A program made the position numbers and the translations under genes. Under the pieces are notes generated by a model that was given only the letters and a program-made list of their open reading frames with translations, was not told the origin of the DNA and ran no database searches. From the NCBI GenBank assembly GCA_005784505.1, contig VCAZ01000012.1:997501-1061500 (forward strand): a stretch of 64,000 nucleotides of DNA, written 5' to 3'. Source of the stretch: Bagarius yarrelli. Lineage: Eukaryota > Chordata > Actinopteri > Siluriformes > Sisoridae. Positions 56,890-64,000 of this stretch are shown piece after piece. Every line of letters starts with the position of its first letter. The first letter of the stretch is position 1.

Positions 56890-57088
56890 ATTTCACATTT
56901 ACATTTACAACGTTTGGCAGACACCCTGTTCCAGAGAAACTTACATGTATCTCTTTTATACAACTGAGCAATTAAGGGTCTTGCTTAGGGGCCCACAGTG
57001 GTGGCTTGGTAATGGTGAGAATCGAGCCCCTGTCTTTCTGGTATCAGTCCAACACTATAACTACTAAGCCACTTAGTGGTTAACCTGG
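56890..57088 (-). repeat. tRNA-headed SINE, near full length
   Basis: 'catttacatttacaacgttt', 'ggcagacaccctgttccaga', 'cttttatacaactgagcaat', 'gagaatcgagcccctgtctt' and head 'taactactaagccacttagt' in reverse. Confidence 0.92.
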
Positions 57089-57149
57089 TATATAACCCAG
57101 GTTCTCATTTCTCAGAGGGAAAGAGATACTTCATCACATGGCCATACCA

Positions 57150-57285
57150 CATGGCCTTCCTCCGACAGTCTAAAAACATGTATGTTAGATTGATTGGTGA
57201 TTCTTAATTGCCCATAGGAGTGAGTGTGTGTTTGTGTGTGGTTGTCTATATATGGCCCTGTGATTGACCTGGTGATTTAAAAGCT
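57150..57285 (+). repeat. Fragment of the teleost SINE-like repeat
   Basis: 'cttcctccgacagtctaaaa', 'gttagattgattggtgattc' and 'ggccctgtgattgacctggt' match the middle of the copy at 2245. Both ends are missing. Confidence 0.85.
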
Positions 57286-57344
57286 TTGTTTGATTTGAGT
57301 TTAGGTCAATGGGGTTGACGCATTTGTACAATTGGGGAAGAGTC

Positions 57345-58250
57345 AGGGATTGTGGAGGAGTCAGGGATTCTAGAAGACACAGGGATTCTGGAAGAGTCAG
57401 GAATTTTGGAATCACCAGGGGTTCTGAAAGAATCTCAAGGATTCTGGAAGAGTCAGGCGGTTCTGGGAGAGTCAGGGATTCTGGAAGAGTCGTGCTTTTT
57501 GGAAGAGCCAGGGCTTCTGGAAGAGTCAGAGATTCTTGAAGAGTCAGGGATTTTGGAAGAGTCCGGGGTTCTGGAAGAGTCAGGGATTTTGGAAGAGTCA
57601 GGGATTTTGGAAGAGTCAGGGATTTTGGAAGAGCCATTGGTGCTGGAAAGTCAGGGTTCTGAGAGTCAGGGGTTCTGAAAGAGTCAGGGGTTCTGAAAGA
57701 GTCAATGATTTTGGAAGAGTCAGGGATTTTGGAAGAGCTGGGGACTCTGAAAGAGTCTGGGATTCAGAGAGAGTCAGGGGTTCTGAAAGATTCAGGGATT
57801 CAGAGAGAGTCAGGGGTTCTGAAAGATTCAGGAATTTGGAAGCGCCAGGGGGTTTTGAAAGAATCAAGGATTCTGGGGAGAGTCAGGGATTCTGGAAGAG
57901 TCGTGCTTTTGGAAGAGCCAGGGCTTCTGTAGGAGTCAGGGGTTCTGGAAGAGTCAGAGATTCTTGAAGAGTCAGGGATTTTGGAAGAGTCAGGGGTTCT
58001 GGAAGAGTCTGGGATTTTTGGAAGAATCAGGGATTTGGAAGAGCCAGTGGTGCTGGGAACAGTCAGGGGTTCTGGGATTTTGGAAAGAGTCAGGGTTAGT
58101 TCTGGAAGAGTCAATGATTTTGGAAAGTCAAGTTTGGAAGAAGTCAGGGGGTTCTGAAAGATTCAGGGATTCAGAGAGAGTCAGGGGTTCTGAAAGATTC
58201 AGGGATTCAGAGAGAGTCAGGGGTTCTGGAAGAGTCAGGGATTCTGAAAT
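57345..58250. repeat. 18-bp minisatellite, about 50 copies
   Basis: The unit is 'gattttggaagagtcagg' with variants 'gattctggaagagtcagg', 'ggttctgaaagagtcagg' and 'gattcagagagagtcagg'. Because 18 is a multiple of three, open frames persist on both strands (ESGILE-type on plus, LPKSLT-type on minus). No start context, splice site or domain supports a protein. The two segments 57345-57660 and 57870-58080 carry similar variant order, suggesting a segmental duplication inside the array. Confidence 0.95.
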
Positions 58251-58389
58251 TTAGTTTTGAAGGTTTGGATTTGTGTTTAGGGTTTTAAGAAAATGAGTGA
58301 TGGTTTCCAGACCATGTGTTTTAGCAATTCTGAAAAAACTGTAACTCATAGAAGACATTCTAGTAAGTGAGAATATTAAACCATTCCAA

Positions 58390-59085
58390 CCTGTTCATAA
58401 GAAAAATTGAGAGAAATAAAGTCAGAGAACTGAAAGTGTGAGAGAACTGAAAACCATCAGAGAGTGAAACAAGTAAAAAGAGTGAGTAAAAAAGAGTAAC
58501 AGATTATAAAAGTGAAAGAATAAGAGAAGTAAAAGAGTGAAAGAAATAAGAAAGTGCATAAAGTGAAACAAATTAGAAGAGACAGTGAAAGAGGAATAGA
58601 AGAGTGAGAGAACGAGCGAGAGAGAATTAGAAAAAGTGAGAGGAATTAAAGAGTAAGAGAAAGAGAGATATAAGAAAGTGAGAGTGTGTGAGAAATGAGA
58701 ACATGAGAGATCTGAAAAAGAAAGTGTGATATAAGTAAAAATGTGAGAGAAATAACAATAAGAGAAATTAAAGCATAAAAGTTTGAGGTAAAAGAAAAGA
58801 GTGTGGAAGAAATGAAAAAAGTGAGACAGTAAGAGTAGTAGGCAAATGTGAGAGAAGTGCAAATACTGAGAGAGTGAGAGAAATGGAAAAAGTGGTGGGA
58901 AATAAGTGAGAAAGTGACAGAAGTGGAAAAATGAGAGAGTGAATGAAAAGAGAGTGTGAGAGAAATAAGAAAGTGAGAGAGCTGAAAAAAGAAAGGATGA
59001 GAAATGTAAAAAAAAATGAGGAAAATAGGAGAGTAACAGAGTAACAGAATGAAAGAGTGAGAGTGTGAGTAAAACCGAGCGAGAA
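58390..59085. repeat. Degenerate purine-rich array (GAGAGAAATAAGAAAGT-like)
   Basis: About 700 bp of GAGAGA, GAAAT, AAGTGAGAG words without a fixed period, strongly purine-rich on the plus strand. The 222-codon minus-strand open frame (S/F/L-rich) follows from this bias and is not a gene. Confidence 0.85.
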
Positions 59086-59112
59086 ATCACTCAATCAGGA
59101 GTTTTCTGGGTG

Positions 59113-59300
59113 ATGTGCTCGGCTCGGCTCGGCTCGGCTCGGCTGTTGAGATCTCGTTCGAGAAAGCAGGAATGGGTAGAGGAGTGAAAAAGAAGAAGAG
59201 AATTATAGTTTTAATCCTCCTAACAGACGTCACTTTTAGACTTTTCACTCTCCTCAATCCCCAAATCCTCTGAGCTAAAGAGACACACCCCATCTCTCTC
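59113..59300 (+). promoter_or_regulatory. Candidate proximal regulatory block of dmbx1
   Basis: Begins with a (CTCGG)n pentanucleotide (59118-59144), then unique sequence with GAATTATAGTTTTAATCC (TAATCC at 59212-59217), an AGACGTCAC CRE-like site (59225-59233) and CAATCCCCAAATCC. Lies about 600-750 bp upstream of the predicted dmbx1 start site. Role inferred from position and motifs. Confidence 0.4.
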
Positions 59301-59748
59301 TCTCTCTACCACTCCCTCTCTTGCTCTCACTCTTTCTTGTTACCCCACTCTTTCCTTATGTAGCTCTCTTTTTCTCCCTCTCCAGATCTTATTCTCTGTT
59401 TTTTCTTATGTAACCATCTCTCTCTCTCTCTCTCTCTTACTCTCTCTTGCCCTCTCTGTCTTTGACTCTCTCCCTATCTCTCTCCTTCTTTCACGCTCTT
59501 TCCTTAAGTAGCCATCTCTCTTTCATTTCACTTTCTTCTTTTTCTCTTGCTCAATCTCTCAGTATTTCTTACCTTTGTATCACTGTATATTTTTTTCCTT
59601 TATTAAATTTTTATTTTTGTTATTTGCAATTTCTTTTTTTCTTTCTATAATTGTTTTCACTATTACTGTCTTTCACAGTTGGCATGGCCCTCTTTCTCTC
59701 TCTCTCTCCCTCTCTCCCTCTCACTACCTCTCTCTTTCTCTTCCTCTC

Positions 59749-59811
<63 letters not shown>

Positions 59812-59815
59812 GAGC
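59296..59815. repeat. Pyrimidine-rich region ending in (TC)n
   Basis: CTCTCT-rich and CTTT-rich DNA, with a long (TC)n at 59753-59811 ending 10 bp before the dmbx1 CCAAT box. S/L-rich open frames are artefacts. Confidence 0.93.
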
Positions 59816-59819
59816 CCCC

Positions 59820-59885
59820 GTGTGATTGGTCGTGTGCACTCTGCTGTTCTTTAAAACCCCCTCACCAGCTCTGTGTGGGGGTAAA
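59820..59885 (+). promoter_or_regulatory. dmbx1: Predicted dmbx1 core promoter
   Basis: An inverted CCAAT box ATTGG (59825-59829) lies 21 bp upstream of a TATA-like TTAAAA (59851-59856), which predicts a start site near 59880. Spacing fits a vertebrate core promoter. It lies directly between the (TC)n array and a good splice donor downstream. Not experimentally tested. Confidence 0.5.
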
Positions 59886-60082
59886 ACTCATGCACATACA
59901 CACATACACACAGACACACACCACACACTCAACACACCGCATTCGCAGCTCCACTCACCCGCACTCCTTCGTCATCATCATCATCATCATCATCATGTGT
60001 GATGAGCAAGTCTAAACCTGGGATTCACAAAACACGACCCAAACCAACATCAGTGTGAGGAGAGGAAAAACCAGGGCTGCAG
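59880..60082 (+). other. dmbx1: Predicted non-coding exon 1 of dmbx1
   Basis: About 200 bp from the predicted start site to the donor 'gctgcag|gtgaga' (exon end 60082). It holds CA-rich sequence, a (CAT)n triplet run (59972-59996) and upstream ORFs (separate entry). Assignment rests on a strong donor, the promoter elements and distance to the first coding exon; splicing is not shown. Confidence 0.5.
59890..60058 (+). promoter_or_regulatory. Upstream ORFs in predicted dmbx1 exon 1
   Basis: uORF1 is ATG at 59890 to TAA at 60013-60015 (41 codons). It crosses the CAT run as seven ATC (Ile) codons, and ATG at 59995 lies in the same frame. uORF2 is ATG at 60002 to TGA at 60056-60058 (18 codons) in another frame. 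Both end before the donor at 60082. If exon 1 is real, they would lower translation of the main ORF. uORF1's ATG is only about 10 bp past the predicted start site and may be missed. Confidence 0.45.
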
Positions 60083-60106
60083 GTGAGAACTTACTTTCAT
60101 TCCTTT

Positions 60107-60147
60107 ACACACACACACACACATACACACACACACAGACACACACA
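60107..60147. repeat. (CA)n imperfect microsatellite
   Basis: CA units with TA and GA interruptions, about 25 bp inside the predicted intron. Confidence 0.95.
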
Positions 60148-60218
60148 TATTTATGTGTACGTCGAAATCAGTTTATTTGTGGATGAATTTTTAATTTTAT
60201 AAAAATTAAATGTATGAA

Positions 60219-60219
<1 letters not shown>

Positions 60220-60282
<63 letters not shown>

Positions 60283-60431
60283 AGAAAGCAAGAGAGAGAC
60301 AGACAGACAGACAGAGCAAAAGAGAACGAAAGAGAGACACTGAAAGAAAGAGACAGAGTGAAAGCAAGAGAGAGATAGACAAAGAGAGGGAGACAAAAAG
60401 AGACATACAGAAAAACGAGAGAGAGAGAAGA

Positions 60432-60465
<34 letters not shown>

Positions 60466-60525
60466 AACTTTTTTTTTTACTTTTTACACAACTTTATTTA
60501 CACACGTCACATATCATAAAAAATT

Positions 60526-60558
<33 letters not shown>

Positions 60559-60574
60559 GAGGGAGAGTGGAGCG

Positions 60575-60609
<35 letters not shown>

Positions 60610-60610
60610 G
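60220..60610. repeat. (GA)n/(GACA) purine arrays
   Basis: (GA)n at 60220-60279, GACA/GAAAG mix to 60470, and (GAGAGAG)n again at 60525-60608 with a GGAGAGGAGG core. Purine on the plus strand, the reverse of the pyrimidine array upstream of the promoter. The 105-codon R/E-rich open frame is an artefact. Confidence 0.95.
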
Positions 60611-60749
60611 GCGGTTACCTAATAAAGACTCCTCATCATTAAACCAGTAATTAAACTGTGATTATTTATTTGTGTCTTATTTTATAATAAATAAAATATC
60701 TTGTTTATTGTATATTATTTTATTAGCGATGTTACAGTTTGTGTGATTT

Positions 60750-61065
60750 GTGTGAATACGGTGTCCTGCACAGGGTCTAAAAGTCCAATAGCGCTTCTGA
60801 CTTTTTTGTCTTATAAATGATGTTAATGACAGTAAAAACATTTCTATTCATTTCAGAAAGTTTTTTTTAAGAATCGGATTCTGGTGGTCTCTTTGTCCCC
60901 GATGAGAAACTTTAACAGATGAGATTAGACATTAGGAAAGTCGGACCTTTGCTACAAATCCGTTTTTATGCTTCATATTAAACGTCGCTGCCGTTTCTGA
61001 AAGGAGCTGGACACCAGATTTATCATCTCATTTAACAAAATGGGTTTTAATTCACTGATCTCAGA
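60750..61065. promoter_or_regulatory. Candidate intronic regulatory element of dmbx1
   Basis: Unique, balanced sequence in an AT-rich intron. Contains 'aagaatcggattctggtggt', 'gatgagattagacattagga' and 'gggttttaattcactgatct' (TAAT/ATTA cores). No coding or repeat signal. Function inferred. Confidence 0.38.
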
Positions 61066-61070
61066 CAGGC

Positions 61071-61072
<2 letters not shown>

Positions 61073-61113
<41 letters not shown>
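61073..61113. repeat. (GT)n microsatellite
   Basis: About 19 GT units. Another (GT)n lies at 61591-61630. Confidence 0.97.
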
Positions 61114-61117
<4 letters not shown>

Positions 61118-61319
61118 TGATCAGTCCAGTGTGCTAAAATCCTCCGTTTAGTTGTATTTTTTTGGCCTTATTTTTAACTTTTACATTTTTAAGTTGAACT
61201 TTTATGTCTATTTAAGAATAACAATAACAATAGTTTTTTTTCGAACAAATCAACTACACAAATAAATGATATAATTTTACAACCTTTATAAGGGCGTGTT
61301 ATTCTTTTATTTGCCTAAT

Positions 61320-61512
61320 AATATTAATAATAATAATAGCAACAACAACAACAATAATAATAACAATCACAATATTAATAATGTTAATAATAATAATAAC
61401 AATAACAATAATAATAATAATAACGATAATAATAATATTAATAATGATAATAATAATATTATTAATAATAATAATAAAAATAAAAAATAATAATAAATAA
61501 TAATAACAATAA
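61320..61512. repeat. (AAT)n/(AAC) triplet array
   Basis: AAT, AAC and AATATT units over 190 bp. Asn-rich and Ile-rich open frames on the two strands are artefacts. Confidence 0.95.
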
Positions 61513-61589
61513 CAGCACTTCATGGACATTAATATATTATACATTAGAACTGATTCACTCGGTTAATAACAGCCAGAAGCTCAGTAATC

Positions 61590-61632
<43 letters not shown>

Positions 61633-61639
61633 ACATGTC

Positions 61640-62405
61640 GTACACGCTGTCGGGATAATAAAAACGACAGAATAACTAAATGGTTTCGCCGACTTGCCCC
61701 CGGCGGCAGAGATTTCAGGATTCGACCTCAGACCCTCAGTTAATCAGTCCGATCTCAGATCAACACACCGCGGGGGGAGGAGGGGGGGGAAGAGGGATGA
61801 TGATTTGGGTGAGGAAGTGAGGAAGGTCATGACCCAACACACAAACACACACACACGCCCCCGTATCGAGAATTCTTTTTCATTGTTTAGTAATAAATTA
61901 TTTCCAAATTAAATATTAATTTATTAAATTAAATATTAATATATATATTAATAATTGGCGAGAGAAAAGAAAAATGATTCTTTGTTCTAATTTTTAAACT
62001 AAAATGTGAAAAAAATCACACAAATCGACACAAAATAACAATTCCAAAATGATTTATCTTGTTTTCTGATGTTTTTTCTGTAAAAGTTTTCAGATAAACT
62101 AATATTTTTCTTCTAAAAAAACAGACACACAATTAATGAAACCGGAAAATAAATAATAAAATCTGTATATTACTGGATTCAAGGTGTTTTTTTAGCCTTT
62201 TATCTTTGGTAATATTATTTATTAATCTTATTATTATACTCTAATATATAGAGATGAATAAGTAAATTATAACCGCGTGACATAAACATTTTCATACCGA
62301 CTTTAATTTAATATTAAAAATTGTTTAATCTTGAATGAATTATTTTATTTATCTATTTGAGCTACTTTTTTAATTATTGAAGTGCATCTATAAATTAATA
62401 AAATA
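61640..62405. other. Intronic unique sequence
   Basis: 61680-61860 is GC-rich ('cgccgacttgcccccggcgg', 'caacacaccgcggggggagg') and could be regulatory. The rest is AT-rich without features. Confidence 0.35.
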
Positions 62406-62408
62406 ACA

Positions 62409-62411
62409 TAA

Positions 62412-62444
<33 letters not shown>

Positions 62445-62513
62445 CATCATGATGATGATGATGATAATTTTTATTATTATTATTATTATTGTTGTTGTTG
62501 TTGTTGTTGTTTG
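62409..62513. repeat. (AAT)n-(GAT)n-(ATT)n-(GTT)n cluster
   Basis: About 10 AAT units, 'catcatgatgatgatgatga', about 7 ATT units and 6 GTT units. The AAT and ATT blocks are complementary and could pair as a hairpin. Confidence 0.93.
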
Positions 62514-62679
62514 GTATTTGTTGATCGATATAAGTGCATTATAGGATGTCTGCATGCATTTCCTGTCAGTTAACAATTGGAAAAATTTCTAATTAAACAC
62601 AAATAAAACAAATTACGTATATAATAAATGTCAAGTATAAATTTAACTGTCAGGTATTGAATTTTATGACGCAGTTTGG

Positions 62680-62960
62680 GGGGGTTTCTATGTTCTGAAA
62701 ACGTTTTTTAAACGTTGTTTTAGTTTTGGAAACAATGTTCCAAAGTTTGCTTAATTTTGGCAGAACATTACGTTATGGTGTTGTTCTCAGAAAGGTTTTC
62801 ATTAAACATTTTGAGAACATTTATCAATAGGGACGTTGTAAGTACATTGTTCCAAGAACCTTTTCTCCCAAAATCTAAATAACATTTATTTACCATTAAC
62901 AACATTATGGGGACGTTTTACAAACATTATTATACGAACATTTTGCGGAACAGTCCTATC
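62680..62960. repeat. Degenerate repeat with AACGTT/GTTC and AACATT motifs
   Basis: Words such as 'gttctgaaaacgtttttt', 'gaaacaatgttccaaagttt', 'cagaacattacgttatgg', 'gagaacatttatcaataggg' and 'ggggacgttttacaaacatt' recur every 20-35 bp. Resembles a diverged fish minisatellite built on GTTCnnnGAAC/AACGTT. Old and degenerate. Confidence 0.6.
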
Positions 62961-63187
62961 GTATCACACAGAAAGGAATAAAAGGGGAATAAACAGTACC
63001 GCTCCCCTATTTTACTTTTAATAACTGAAATCGTCTTTTTTTTTGTCTTTTTTTTCTTTTTTTTGAGACTGAAATATTACAGCGTCGGGAATAACTTAGT
63101 TATTCTGCCTTCAACTCACATCTTTCTCTTTCTGTCTGTCTGTGTGTGTGTGTGTGTGTGTGTGTCCAGGCTGATCTCTTCCCCGCC

Positions 63188-63335
63188 ATGCAGCAGTACG
63201 GGGTAAATGGTGGCTATTCTCTACACGCCATGAACTCCATAAACGCCATGTACAACCTGCATCAGCAGAGCGCGCAACCCGCCCCCGACTACCGACCCTC
63301 CGTGCACGCGCTCACACTTGCCGAGCGACTGGCCG
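63188..63335 (+). CDS. dmbx1: dmbx1, first coding exon (partial gene)
   Basis: DMBX1 is a paired-like K50 homeodomain transcription factor of the diencephalon and midbrain. It acts in the nucleus on TAATCC-type sites and can repress OTX-dependent activation. This exon encodes the family's conserved N-terminus: MQQYGVNGGYSLHAMNS, then AMYNLHQQ, then PDYRPSVHALTLAERLA. The acceptor 'tgtccag|g' puts the exon start at 63170, 18 bases before the ATG (context gccATGC). The donor is 'ggccg|gtcagt', so the exon ends in phase 1 after 49 codons plus one base. Reading on past the donor meets a stop at 63377. The homeobox and C-terminus lie to the right of the window. A Gly is added after 'GVNG' and the Gln/Ala segment before PDYRPS is shortened relative to the mammalian protein as I recall it. 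The a or b paralog is not resolved. Confidence 0.92.
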
Positions 63336-63993
<658 letters not shown>

Positions 63994-64000
63994 CAGCTCC

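Larger units (their letters stand above)
60083..63169 (+). other. dmbx1: Predicted dmbx1 intron 1
   Basis: GT-AG intron of 3087 bp from 'gcag|gtgaga' to 'tgtccag|gctga'. Holds GA, GT and AAT arrays, a candidate enhancer and a degenerate repeat, each listed separately. AT-rich intervening DNA has no other feature. Confidence 0.5.

Noticed and set aside
57185..58254. Open frames over the 18-bp repeat on both strands
   Set aside because: Period 18 keeps frames open by arithmetic. No start context, splice sites or known repeat-protein match.
58422..59090. 222-codon minus-strand open frame
   Set aside because: Follows from purine bias on the plus strand; S/F/L-rich low complexity.

Overview
The window reads as vertebrate nuclear DNA, most likely from a teleost fish and perhaps a catfish-type ostariophysan. 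The support is: genes with introns, GT-AG splice sites and a TATA/CCAAT-type promoter; about 30 copies of a tRNA-headed SINE; several copies of a second high-copy teleost repeat; long CA, GATA, GGAT and GA microsatellites; and a decayed Ty3/gypsy chromovirus remnant. The fish assignment comes from recognising repeat and protein families and is not proven by a search.

Only two protein-coding genes can be supported. On the minus strand, 23132-24715 is a single coding exon for a 527-residue leucine-rich-repeat type I membrane protein resembling LRRC15. It has a 2.4 kb intron in its 5' UTR and a probable TATA-driven first exon near 27130-27290. At the right edge, on the plus strand, is the start of dmbx1, a homeobox transcription factor of fore/midbrain development. 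A TATA/CCAAT promoter with a non-coding first exon (about 59880-60082) is followed by a 3.1 kb intron and the first coding exon (63188-63335). The homeobox and the rest of the protein lie beyond the window.

Layout: 0-10 kb is unique sequence with SINEs and candidate regulatory blocks near 7.0 and 7.6-8.2 kb. 10-12.6 kb is a strongly diverged tandem repeat built on a 'cataaagctacataaccc' theme. 13.3-14 kb is a candidate conserved block with a 14-bp inverted repeat. 15-22 kb is AT-rich with SINEs, GATA/GACA and GGAT arrays. 23-27.3 kb is the LRR gene. 28.1-29.0 kb is the chromovirus remnant. 32.5-33.2 kb is a (TCTA/TCTG/TCCG) array. 33-43 kb alternates candidate regulatory blocks with pyrimidine arrays. 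43.3-46.85 kb is a minisatellite of about 49 copies of a 70-bp unit. 47.3 kb holds a TTAGGG-like tract. 48.1-48.9 kb is a TTGG array. 49.5-56.1 kb has more candidate regulatory blocks, SINEs and a DNA-transposon copy. 57.3-59.1 kb is an 18-bp minisatellite and a purine-rich degenerate array leading into the dmbx1 promoter.

The long gene-poor stretch next to a developmental homeobox gene, with unique, moderately GC-rich blocks between repeats, fits a regulatory landscape for dmbx1 (inference). I found no novel protein-coding system. The most unusual objects are the large tandem arrays, the diverged 10-12.6 kb repeat, and the microsatellites placed inside functional positions of dmbx1: a TG run at the splice acceptor and a CAT run inside an upstream ORF.
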